This document shows positions 11,524 to 22,025 of a DNA stretch of 64,000 nt, in pieces; positions within the stretch are counted from its first letter, which is position 1; the number at the start of each line of letters is the position of its first letter. The translations under genes were made by a program, and so were the position numbers. The stretch comes from Golubevia sp. BC0850 (Eukaryota; Basidiomycota; Exobasidiomycetes; Golubeviales; Golubeviaceae), in contig JAAVVG010000003.1 of assembly GCA_012976225.1 (NCBI GenBank), positions 682,001 to 746,000 on the forward strand. Direction: 5' to 3'. Under the pieces are notes generated by a model, which did no database searches, was not told the origin of the DNA, and saw only the letters and a list, made by a program, of their open reading frames with translations.

Positions 11524-13863
11524 TCAGATTTTTCTGATTCTGACCGGTAATTGGAAGCCCAAATGCTCTTGACCAACCACGATTGGTCTCGAGACAACAG
11601 CTTGACGGCTGTCAACAGGGTAACGAGGAGATCAGCAAGAAGTGGGTTCAGAATGGGCGATGATTGCTGCGTGGACCCAGCCAGACCCGAACTCGTCATA
11701 GCTACTCACTATTCCACCTGAACTCTTTCTTTTGGCGGTAAGAACTCGAAGTTGGAAACGACACTGGCGATGACAGCCTGAAATTCCAGAATAGCCACTG
11801 CAAAAGGGAAAGAATTAGAGAAGGGGTTGATCAGTTCCCCTCTTGGGCACTAGAAGATGAGATCTCGCATGCACTTACTTCTCATTCCAATACAGTTGCG
11901 AGGTCCAACGGTAAAGGTTTGAAGACCACTCCATCCATTCTTGAGGTTCTTCGCTTCGTCGATTAGACCGCCTTCAAAGAATTCGTGTTCTTCGTCCTCG
12001 ATAAACCTCTCCGGTCTGAAAGTCATTCCATCTCCCCAGGTTCTATCTTCAGTGTTGAGAGCATGAATAGGCAACACGATGATGTCTCCCCTTTGAACTC
12101 TGATAGCCGAAGTCGTGGAACCATCTTTCAAGGTGATCGGGTGGTCTAGGGGAATTAAATCATCTTCGGTTGCTGATCTACTTGTCGCACGAACCGGACA
12201 ATGGAGTCGGAGAACTTCCTTAGTGACTGCAGATAGATAAGGCAAGGACTCGATGTCTTTAGCTGATTGGTTCCAGGTGGGATTCGATTTGAGTTCTTGA
12301 CGCAGTCTACTTTGACTTTCCATTCCTTTTTCTGAAGAAGTGAAAGCGTATGCGCACCAAGAAAGAGCTGTCGAACTTGTCTCGTGCCCAGCTGCGAGCT
12401 TTTGGGGCGGAAAGATCGAGGAGAAAGAAAGTCAAGAATCGTCAATCTCAGTCGAATTGAGTTGAATCAATTTCTGCGTCAAAGTGGCCTCTTGGAGTTC
12501 AGTCGAGGCTCGAGCCGTCGACGAACATCAACTCACGAAGGTTGGAACGAAAGAAACAATCTCGTGATCTGAGATTCTCTCCGAGGCCTTCAAATCGCTT
12601 GAGAGATTAGATCTGACCAAAAGGGAGAGAAGGTCTTTTGAAGCAAAGGAGTCTTTCTTGACCTTTCCATCTCCTAATTGAGCTTCTTCGACCGCCTCGG
12701 CTTTGGCTTTCGTTACGAGCTCCAAGGCGACTCGATCGACGACCTTTCTAGCTCTATCCAGTTCCTTCTGTTCGGAAGACAGATAGCTTCCGAGCCATTG
12801 GACCAAAGCAAAGTTGTGACGCAAGAGAGCGTAGAGACTGCCAGTGATCAAAAGACTGAAGATCTTTTCGAAAGCTTTCGAGAGGTCTGATTCCTTGTCT
12901 GACAGAGAGTCAAAGTCATAGCCAAAGCCTGCCTTTCCGATGATATCCAAAGCAGCGTGGGTGAATTCGTTGAACTGTGGGAGAGATGATTGTCAGAAAT
13001 GGGATTCGTTCTTCAGACCAGCTTCCTCAACTCACAGCGTTGATAGGGGCCCCTTCGGATGCCAGTTCTGGAGTTTTATCGATTAACCTGTTCCATCTTG
13101 CTACCAGAGCTTCTCCACTCTGAACGAAGAGAGGCGTCAAATCATTGATTGCCGTTTGAGTAAAACTAGGAAATGCCACCTTGCGGTGGACCGCATGGCG
13201 TGGTCCATCAACACCTAGAAGTGATTCTCCGAAGAAGGTGGATAGGACACGAAGTCTTTCCGGAAGAGAGGAGATCGGAGAGCAAGGAAGAATTGTTAAA
13301 GGTTTGGTTAGTCTGGCTTCCACCTATCCCTCATCGGTTTGGTTGCCACTCCTTTCTCTCCGAATCATTTCCCTCCAGTAGATCCCATCAGCCAAATTGA
13401 TTCATCTGCCAGACTATCCGCAATTCCACGATGAGGCTCAAGCTCGAGCCCCTGTGTCTCTCTTTCAGTTCCTATTTCCTCCAAGTTTGACTCACGAAGT
13501 AGCGGGCTTGACGAAGGTTCTACTCTTTGTGAGAAAGACATGAGCCATCGCTTTCCTATCTTGAATGACTACAAAAGGCAACCTTCCATGTTGTACAGCA
13601 TGGTAGACTCCTCCAAATTCTTGTCTCCACTTGTCCATTTGTTGAGTCCCCTTGCTCTCCTTCAGAGCCTGTCTGTCAAAGCTTCCGTAGTACCAATGCG
13701 CGAATGAAGGGCCTTTCAAGGCTCTCAGAGGAGTAGTATGAGAGTTGAAGATCCGTCCATAGGGAAGGGAATAGAGCAGGAGTGTGATTAGGAAAAGGAA
13801 GATTGTATGGTAGACCGACATGTTGAAGGAGAAGGCTGAGTCGGAACTTTTAGAGAAGACCAT
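11524..13863 (-). CDS. Cytochrome P450 monooxygenase
   Basis: Haem-thiolate monooxygenase anchored in the ER membrane, substrate unknown. Six exons join in phase: 13863-13496, 13255-13036, 12974-12537, 12398-11879, 11797-11710 and 11608-11524, for 572 residues. A hydrophobic anchor lies at about residues 15-33 (TIFLFLITLLLYSLPYG). The I-helix has AGHETSS, the K-helix EVLR (ExxR), the meander FRPERF, and the haem loop FTVGPRNCIG with the Cys ligand. The last exon gives a normal P450 end (VVSRP...LPVRIRKI). All key residues are present, so it is probably active. The pattern of E-class, GroupI-like motifs resembles fungal CYPs of secondary or fatty-acid metabolism, but no clan can be assigned by eye. 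No biosynthetic cluster partner is adjacent. Confidence 0.93.
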
Positions 13864-14493
13864 TTTGAAGACTTCCAGATCTTGAAGACAAGAGTATGTA
13901 AAGAGGAAGGAGGAAGGAGGAAGTGACTAATACTAGAGAGAGGTTCGCAACTTTCTCATCCGGGCCGGCATCGCTTCATCGTCATCCCTTCTTACTTAGT
14001 TCTTCCTCCCCAACAAAAAAAAAGTCTGAGTTCATCATAGAGCGATGATCAATGATCCGATGGTTGATGATCTCAGAGACGCAGAGACGGAGCTGAGATG
14101 CTGAGAAGGGTCAGATCCATCACAAACTCAAGCTCGACTCGACTGCTGCATTCGTCAACTGCTTCTGTCACCTTGAAAACAAAGGAATCATTCAACAGTA
14201 TTTCAATCCCAAAGAGAGAGTCTTGATTTGCCTCCGTCACGAGGGCAAAGGTGGCGAGACTGGGTCGGTCTCGCTGCGGTCCAATACTGATCTCTCCCCT
14301 TGTACCAGTCGAGTTTGGTCTAGACAGCTTTCTAGAAACCTCGGAAAAGGTATAAATCCCAGTCGGATTCTAGCAAGGCTAAGAAGAGAAACGATTCCCA
14401 TTTCTTTCCCTCCTTGTCGAGTATCAAGTCAAGTCCACTTCTATCAACCATCAAGACCATTCTTCAACCTCAATTTAGTCAGTAAGATTCACA
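13864..14493. promoter_or_regulatory. Divergent upstream region, P450 / Ser-rich gene
   Basis: These 630 bp separate two start codons on opposite strands. A TATAAAT box sits at 14350-14356, about 140 bp before the ATG at 14494, in a good position for a core promoter. A run of A near 14014 is the only other feature noted. Confidence 0.45.
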
Positions 14494-16638
14494 ATGAGCC
14501 AGAATTCTCACACATCTAATCAGCATCATCATCATCATCATCATCATTCTTTGGGTGAATCGTTTCATCGCTGCACCAACAAAGTTTCTTCCCTACTATC
14601 AAGAAAGTCCTCTACCTCTAACACTGCCATCAACACCTCTCAAAGAGATTCAAAAGATCAGAATCCACTATTGCCTCCAGATTCTGGAAGAAACGAAGAA
14701 ATGCCTGCCTTGCCCAAGAACAAGAAGCAGGGACTCTCAATCTTGACCAACATCAAAACGAAAGTCACATCGCCAACTCCATCACCAAGAAGCAGTTCCT
14801 TGAAGAAGACGAAGAAAGAGGCGGAAGAGCTTCGGGAGAAAAGAAAGGGAGGTCACAAGAGATCCGCTAGTGCTTTTCCTTCGCTCTCAACTTTCAAAAT
14901 TGACGAAGCTTCTTCGCCTGCAAGTAACACAATTGCCTTGTCCTCCTCATCTAACGACAAATACAGTTCTAGTTCCGCGGAGAATCAAGAGAACTCTTCT
15001 TCAGTCAGCAGAATACCGATGATTAGGAGGATGTCTGATGGAAGCACCAGGACTGTCGCGGTAAGGGGTGGGAGGAGAGCGAGCGTTGGAAATCAAGATA
15101 ATTCGAGGTCAACTTCAATTTCAAATGAGAATCAATTCAAGGAACTTTTTCCAGCATCTAGAATGCATCTCCCAGATGAAAGAACTCAGGCTTCAACTTC
15201 ACGTCGAGGGATCGATTCAACTAAAAGGGGCAATCCAGCAACACTGGCTCATCGTCGACAAACTTCGATGCCAATTCAAATGCTACCTTCCAGGAGCTTT
15301 ACAAGTCTGAAAGACTTTCAACTTCAATATCCAAAAATTCCGCCAACCTCTGAGAATCCAGTTCAAAAGATGTCGAAGGGCAGTCCCGTGGCCAACGGCG
15401 ACATGAAGACCCCTTTCTTCGCCCTCTCGAATACGGAAGGAAAGAGAGAGCACCACAAACGAAGTTTCTCTGGAAGATCAGCTGGTACTTTTGGGAGAGA
15501 AGAAGTAGAACGTTCAGCTTCAACTTCAGTGGGATCGGAAGTCTCTTCAGTCTCGAATTCAAAATTGGCCACAGAATTTTCAACTCCTACGCAAGAAACC
15601 AAGTCTCAACCTCTCAATTCAAGTCCTTTCAAAGGTTCACCTTCAGCGTGGAGTCCTTCTCTTCTCAGCACAAGCTTCAGCTCCCCACCAACTACTCGAC
15701 CGCTTCCAACACCTATTCTCAAACGATCTCATTCTTCAAGTACCTACTCTTCAAATTCTTTCGACTCTTTCAGGTCGACTTCTACTTCACCTACCCACAG
15801 CCTCAGAGAGTTCAAGATGAGCTCTCTTTCGACTCCATTTTCCATGAAGACATTAAAGAAGAAGTGTTCATTTGACTCACAAGTTCTCAACATTTCTCTG
15901 GCTGAACCAATTTCTCCTGAGCTCTTGAAAAGGTTGAGACCCCTGAGTGCTGATAAGAACAGGGAGTCTACGTCCGGCACTAGATGTCCTGATAACAGTC
16001 CTACAGATCCAATCTTCCCTGGAGGCGTTTCGAATGACGTTGAGGAGGAGAGCACAGAGGAGATGGACAACACGTCTTCGTCGAATAGAGACCAGAACAG
16101 CAAGGCATTTTCAAAGATCAAGGGCTTCAGTCAAAGTAGGCCTATCCTCAAACCACTAGAAATCAAGTCCAAAGCCAAACCTCTTCAAGAAAGCACTACT
16201 TCTCCTTCATTTTCTCCCACTAGACGACATTCCTCAAGTGCAGGCCTCCAAACTTCGATTGGAGATTCCGTAGAGTGGAGTCTTGACTCAACCGACTCAG
16301 CCAAAGTTGATCAAGACTTCGACTCGACTTCTCCAGATTCGACTGATTCCTCTGTCACCTTCTCTAGATGGCAAGTCGATTCTTTCAGTCCTGATCGACA
16401 AGGGTCTGATTCAAAGTTGCATTTGGCATCCATAAGTCATCTTCCAGAATCTCCTATGAGCTCTCCTTGTGGAAAGATGAGGGCTATCAGAGAAGAAAAG
16501 GAAGTCGAGGAGCAGGAGGATTTGATGGAGAGGTTTGGACGTTCAATCAGAGCGAGGGCTGCTTCTGATTCTGCTTGTGGATCTGGGGAGATCAAGGAGT
16601 CTTATGATTTATCGATGAGTTGGTCTTCCTCAATTTAG
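14494..16638 (+). CDS. Hypothetical Ser-rich disordered protein with His run
   Basis: Intronless frame of 714 residues, family not recognised. It opens with a run of eight His (CAT/CAC repeats at about 14524-14550) and is Ser-rich throughout, with no obvious globular domain, signal peptide or membrane segment. Recurrent basic-Ser motifs such as RRMSDGS, RRAS, KRSHSS, KRSFS and RRHSSS look like basophilic kinase and 14-3-3 binding sites, which suggests a phosphoregulated scaffold or signalling protein. The C-terminus is more acidic and ends in SMSWSSSI. Upstream is a TATA-like box; downstream the transcript converges with the PRELI gene. Codon use is even and the frame is long, so it is very likely a real gene. 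Confidence 0.8.
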   Translation: MSQNSHTSNQHHHHHHHHSLGESFHRCTNKVSSLLSRKSSTSNTAINTSQRDSKDQNPLLPPDSGRNEEMPALPKNKKQGLSILTNIKTKVTSPTPSPRSSSLKKTKKEAEELREKRKGGHKRSASAFPSLSTFKIDEASSPASNTIALSSSSNDKYSSSSAENQENSSSVSRIPMIRRMSDGSTRTVAVRGGRRASVGNQDNSRSTSISNENQFKELFPASRMHLPDERTQASTSRRGIDSTKRGNPATLAHRRQTSMPIQMLPSRSFTSLKDFQLQYPKIPPTSENPVQKMSKGSPVANGDMKTPFFALSNTEGKREHHKRSFSGRSAGTFGREEVERSASTSVGSEVSSVSNSKLATEFSTPTQETKSQPLNSSPFKGSPSAWSPSLLSTSFSSPPTTRPLPTPILKRSHSSSTYSSNSFDSFRSTSTSPTHSLREFKMSSLSTPFSMKTLKKKCSFDSQVLNISLAEPISPELLKRLRPLSADKNRESTSGTRCPDNSPTDPIFPGGVSNDVEEESTEEMDNTSSSNRDQNSKAFSKIKGFSQSRPILKPLEIKSKAKPLQESTTSPSFSPTRRHSSSAGLQTSIGDSVEWSLDSTDSAKVDQDFDSTSPDSTDSSVTFSRWQVDSFSPDRQGSDSKLHLASISHLPESPMSSPCGKMRAIREEKEVEEQEDLMERFGRSIRARAASDSACGSGEIKESYDLSMSWSSSI

Positions 16639-16995
16639 AAAGAGAAGGGCTCAAATGACGTTGCTCTCCTCTCTAGTTCCGAGACTCGATCTGTTTCATC
16701 TTTCTTTTTTCCATCGAAAACTTTACGCTTGAGATTTTCCTGCATTGACCATTGAACACAAATATGTACCATATAGATTTGAAGTGATCTCATTGGACTG
16801 GATCTAGATAGAATCTGCTATGTGCGATAGCAATCCTTTCAAAAGTAGCTTTCACAACACTGGAAATTGCATCTCTCAACCTGTTCGTTTCTTTCTTCCA
16901 ACTGCCAAGCGATCAGTTGGAATTCTATCCGATTTCCAAAAGGTATACCAATTCAACTGGCTTCCATCTGTTTTCGACTCCCCTCTTTTGCTGTC
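16639..16995. other. Convergent 3' ends, no gene seen
   Basis: About 360 bp between the stop codons of the Ser-rich gene and the PRELI gene. No open frame of note; presumably both 3' UTRs and terminators. Confidence 0.5.
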
Positions 16996-17884
16996 TCAAA
17001 GTCTTGAACTTTCCTCTCCACTCTTGCCCCATAGATTTTCTAGCACGTTCATAAGACCCAATCTTCCTTTGGCGGCGTTAGCACCGAATCTTCCAAAACT
17101 TAAGTCTTCAACCTTCCTGGCAGCAGAAGCTAGAATGCCATCTAAACCTGCACATTCGATCAGGGCTCTTTGATGGAATTGAGTTGTTAGCGGAGAGATT
17201 GGTTGATACGTGATGTACTCTTTCACTAAGAGATACTTTGAAAGCGAGAGACTAAGAAGAAGACGGAGGGGTTAGAGTCGGAGGGAACAGGACACCGAAG
17301 GGGAAAGAACGTTCAGAGACTCACTTAGTACTGGTCATCTCTAAGCTCTGTTCGCTAGGATCAATCATTGTGACTTCTCGAACGTATGTGTCTTCAGACC
17401 CACCTAGCATCTAAGGGAGATCGAAGGTCGAGAGAGGAGTCGAAGTCAGTCCTTTGAAGACGGACGAACGTTTCAAGAGCGTTCCTTCTGTGTGCCTGAA
17501 AACTAACTCTCACAGCCCAACCTGGAGCACCTTGTTTGACACCGATGACCCTTTCCAACCGTAAGAGACCTGTTTCAGCATCGAAGGATTGATCAAGGAC
17601 GTCCATCGAGACGACATGATCTGCATTAGGATTGGGGTATTTGTGCAGAACGCCTGAGTTCGTTGGAGAGCGTGCATCGGGAGGAGGACCAAAAATGATG
17701 AGTCGATTGATGAGCATTTAGAAAGAGGGAGAGGGAGGGAGAGAGAGAGAGAGAGAGAGACGCGAGAAAGGTGAGTGGAGAAGGATCGAGGGAGAAAGGA
17801 CGAGAGACTCCCTGTCTACTTACCCATTGCGCTCTTGTTCCACTGAAAAGGGAAATCCGACTTAGTTTCAAATGAGCGTGGCAT
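16996..17884 (-). CDS. PRELI/MSF1-domain protein (Ups family)
   Basis: Mitochondrial intermembrane-space lipid-transfer protein of the Ups/PRELI family, which shuttles phosphatidic acid or phosphatidylserine between membranes with Mdm35. Four exons join in phase: 17884-17824, 17653-17508, 17410-17325 and 17251-16996, giving 182 residues, the usual size of a single PRELI domain. Diagnostic pieces are the N-terminal FPFQWNKSA, KYPNPNADHVVSMDVL, GLLRLERVI, and the second-half pattern YVREVTMIDPSEQSLEMTSTNLS. The start is the ATG of MPRSFETK. It cannot be assigned to Ups1 or Ups2 by eye. It faces PUS7 head-to-head across 152 bp, so the two may share a promoter. Confidence 0.85.
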
Positions 17885-18036
17885 GATCGAGCTTAAGAGA
17901 AGGGAAGAGAAAGAAGAAGAATCTGAGAGAGCCCATACGAAAGAGTGCCGAAGGAAGCTCGGCAAGCGACTTTTTGAGAAGTTAAGTGCTGGACCTTCTC
18001 CCTCTTGCATAAAGGATCAATTATCACTTTTGATAG

Positions 18037-21000
18037 ATGAGCGATAGCAATTCTTCAAGCAAGCGAGCTGCTACATCTTCACCTCAAAGAGAGGTTGACC
18101 CAGCTTCTTCCATTCCCTCAGCAAAAATCGATCAAGCAACTTCAACTTCAGATGAGTTGAACCCAACTTCATCAACCTCATCTGAAGATTCTTCTTCAAA
18201 AAGACTCAGGTTAGATCATCAAGATATGCATGGAGAGGGAAAGAGAGAAGAGAAGGATCAAATCCAGGTGGAAGATGGAGAAGAGAAGAAGAAAGAGCAA
18301 GTGGAAGTGGAAGAGATCAAACATTTGACAGAAAAGGATGTTGGAATTAGCTGCTACATAGAATCTACAGTTCCTGCTTTTGAGGCTGTCATCAAACAGA
18401 GGTGAGTAAAAAGGGGGAGAAGAAGGAGAGACCTCGGTAAGAGACTCTCGTGATGAGCAGTGGGCAAGGAGGGAGGCAAGGAGGTCATGTCTGGAAGCTT
18501 TGAATCAAGCAACTTCGAGCAAAGAGGCTCAATCTTTATCGAATACTCAAACTGAATCTCAGAGAAGCTCTTATAAGCCGATGGGAGATGGCACAGGGGA
18601 CTCTAGAGCTCTTCACTTCACTGCACTCTTCTCACCTCCTTTTCTCTGTAATCTGCCTTTCTCCTCTCCAGGTTCAGCGATTTCCAAGTCTTCGAGGTTC
18701 CGCTTTCAAAAGACTCTTCAGCTCCTTCAGAGCTACATATCACTTCCTTAAATCCACCTCCAGGAGAACTTCTCACTGAATTAGAATCTCTCTTAGCAGA
18801 GGAAAAAGACCCGTCTCTTCGAGCTAAGAGATTCGACGAAGAAGCTGAAAGAAGAGCTAATGCTTTCCAAGATCGTCAAAAACAAGAAGCCGAAGCTAGA
18901 GAATTCGAAAAGAGCTGGCCTGGAGATTCGCAAACTTCAGAAGGAAAGGAGATCAATCAGAAATTGGAAGGTTTCTTTGGAAAGGAGAAGACAGAACAGA
19001 TCAGAGAATTATGGGAGAGTGGAAGAGAGGTTCCGAAACATTTGATTGTCAAGGATGAGGAGCCTCAGGCAGAGGAAGGTGGGAGAGGAGATAGAGGCGG
19101 AAGAGGCGGGAGAGGTAGAGGGAGAGGCGGGAAGAGAGATAGAAATGGAAGAGGAGGGAGTTCAAAGAAGGATCCTAGACATGTCGTCACTGAGGTGAGT
19201 TGTGGATACAGAGACGAACCTGTGGGTTTGAGGAAGTGTGCCTCGCTGATCATCTGAAGTCCTCTCTCCTTTAGCCACTGCTCTCGAAAGAATCACGAAC
19301 GACAGCTCATCAATTGATCAGAGAAATCTTCGGAGGTCGTCTCTCAACCGAAACTGCTGAAGTAGCTCCACCTCCAACAGCCGAAGAAGAAGAGGAAGCA
19401 GCAGCAAATGGTTCAGCAGCGAAACCTTCGCAGAACGCTATCAAAGGATCAGTCATCATCATTAGATGGAGTGGATCAAGTGGAGCTAAAGATCGATGGG
19501 AAACTGACACAAATTCTCAGAGATCAAAGACTGACTCTTCAAACCACCCACCGTACATCAAATTCTTACTTCAAAAGGCCAATAGAGATTCTCATGACTC
19601 TCTAACGATTCTAGCTCGTTCACTGGGCTTACATGGGAAGTCTCAAAAGGATCTTTCCGTTGCCGGAACTAAAGATAGAAGAGGTGTGACAGTTCAACAA
19701 GTTACTTTTCAAAGAGGCAGGAAAACTGTCGAAGACGTTTACAAGTCTTTGAACGGAATTGGAAGAGAGAAAGATGGAGGTGGAGGGGTTAGGGGTGGAC
19801 GAGGAAGGGGAAGGGGAAGAGGTAGAGGTGGATTTGGTGGTAGTGGAGAAAGGAAGACACTGCTGGATGCAGTCAGAGAAAGAGGTGACAGAGGGATGAG
19901 AGTTGCTCACCTCGAATACGCTGAGAAAGGTTTTGGATTGGGAGACTTGAATGGGAACAAATTCGTTATTGCCCTCAGAAACGTCAAGGTAGAGAATGAA
20001 GATGTTATTCATAGATCGATGAAGGTTCTTGAACAGAGAGGTTTCATCAATTATTATGGTGAGTCTTCGTGGGTTTGCTACTCGCAAGGAACTTAAGCGT
20101 CACTCACTTTCTTCTCTTTCTCTGGCCCTTCGACTCACCCCCTTCAGGAATGCAACGTTTCGGTACCTCTATGGTCTCAACACATCAGGTAGGAATCCCA
20201 GTTTTCAAAGGTCAATTTGAAGAAGCTTGCAAGTTATTGCTTTCTCCAGCCCAAGCTGGCGGAGATCTTTCAGAAGTCGAAGAAGCCAAGGAATTCTTCG
20301 CTAAGGGAGAGCTCGACAAAGCTCTTCAAGTACTACCTAGGAATAGAGTAGGTGAAAGGGCGATTCTGCAAACTCTCGAGAAGATGAAAAGTGATGTGAA
20401 GACGGATTGGAAGGCAGCTTTCCAATCAGTGAGTTCCGTCGATCGAGTTCACGACATGACCAAAGCTCTCCCGGAGTTGAGTTCTTCTTACCTGAAACGG
20501 ACCTCTCCATCTTCTCTCAGATTCCGAAAACTCTTCGTACCATGTACGTCCATGCCTATCAGTCTTATCTATGGAATCGAATGGTCTCAGCTCGTATCGA
20601 ACGTTTCGGTTCAGAAAAGGCAGTCGCTGGTGACTACGTTTTTGTGGATCAGGCTGACGAAGACGCTCAAGGAGACGAAGTGGTAGATGGAGACGTTCCA
20701 GAAGGAGGAGCCGACGAAGCAGACGCTATGGACGTGGACGCTGTTGCTCCCGGAGAACAAGAAGAATCCGAGGTCATAGTAGAGACGGAGTCAGTCAAAA
20801 AATCGACCAGTGGTCTTCCAAAAGTCAAGATTCTCACCGAAGATGAAGCTCCAAGCACTTCAATTCTGGACGTCCTAATGCCAATGCCAGGAAGCGAGAT
20901 CGTTCTGGAAGAGAACCACTGGTTGACCAAGCTTTACATCGAGATGCTGGCAGAGGACGGCCTTACTCCTGACTCTATCACCAATTCAAAGACTCCGTGA

Positions 21001-21706
21001 GTGACGAAGTCTTCTCTCTCTGCTGTCTTCTTAGACAGATCTGACTGACCTTCCCTTTTTCCCGCTTTCCCGCTTTCCCGCTTTCCCTCCCTCCTTCCGC
21101 AGAGAGTTCGCTCTTCGTGGAGCTTATCGCAAAATGATCCGCAAGCCTTCCAACACCTCTTACGAATTAATCAGATATACAGATCCAAACGTAGCTCTTT
21201 GTCAATCTGACGAGGACAAGATCTTGGGCATCGATTCTCCTCCAGAATCCGATCCAGAAGGAGAATTCCTTGCTCTCCTGGTCAGATTCACTCTTGGAAC
21301 CAGTTCTTATGCTACTATGGCTTTGAGAGAAGTCTTGAAGACTGAAACTAGCTCGAACTTTCAGAAGGAGATGACAAAGAAAGGTGACGATCAGAAATTC
21401 AAGGGAAACTTCAAGAAAGAGGGAGGTGGAGATAGGAATGCTAGGAGGGATCATGGTGGAGATAGGAACGAAAGAGGTGGTAAGAGAGATCACAAGAACG
21501 GAGACAGTGGTTGGGGAGATAGAGGTGCTCATGTCAATAAGGTCAATTCTTCAAAGCAACGTCAATGGGGAAAATCTGAAGGAGCTACGGACTCGAAATC
21601 TACTAATGAACGTCCGGCTGAGATTAATGTCTCTTCGGCTGCTACTGAGGCGTTTCGAAAAGCAAGGGAAGAGATGGAGAAGGAGGAGAAGTTAGGAGAC
21701 GAATGA
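18037..21706 (+). CDS. PUS7: tRNA/mRNA pseudouridine synthase Pus7 (TruD family)
   Basis: Converts uridine to pseudouridine in tRNA, U2 snRNA and mRNA. Six exons close exactly in phase: 18037-18401, 18672-19194, 19275-20058, 20148-20428, 20521-20996 and 21103-21706, giving 1010 residues against 676 in yeast. The catalytic motif AGTKDRRGVTVQ (active-site Asp) is at about residue 425, followed by NKFVIALRNV, YYGMQRFGT and the Pus7 block AYQSYLWNRM. Extra length comes from disordered insertions: an N-terminal acidic region, Arg-Gly blocks at about 257-280 and 465-490, an acidic insert after the YLWNRM block, and a charged C-terminal tail with RG/ND repeats from about 916. All conserved catalytic pieces are present. 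The intron before the last exon carries a short TTTCCCGC tandem repeat (21058-21084). Head-to-head with the PRELI gene. Confidence 0.95.
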
Positions 21707-22025
21707 TTCATTGTATCTTAATCACCAATTTTAGCCCTTTGCACTGCATATCCCTTTGGCTTCATAACTACTTTTCCAAGTTCATTGTGATGGAGGAAGA
21801 GCGGCAATTTCGATTTTGTGTCAGGAGAAGGTCTGGCGACAGGTTACTTCAGGAGGACGATTCGATGTCAACACATCTCGCGTCGTTTGAGTTACAAGAA
21901 GATCAAGGGACAGAAGGGATAGATTAAACAAGAGATGCGTATAAGTATGCAGAAAGTAGTGTGGCATCGTGTATTACATTTAGAGAGCATAAGGCAGAAT
22001 AAGTAGGGATAGAATGATAACGATG
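21707..22025. other. Convergent 3' ends, PUS7/YPK9
   Basis: About 320 bp between two convergent stop codons. A short plus-strand frame here shows no recognisable sequence. Taken as overlapping 3' UTRs. Confidence 0.5.
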
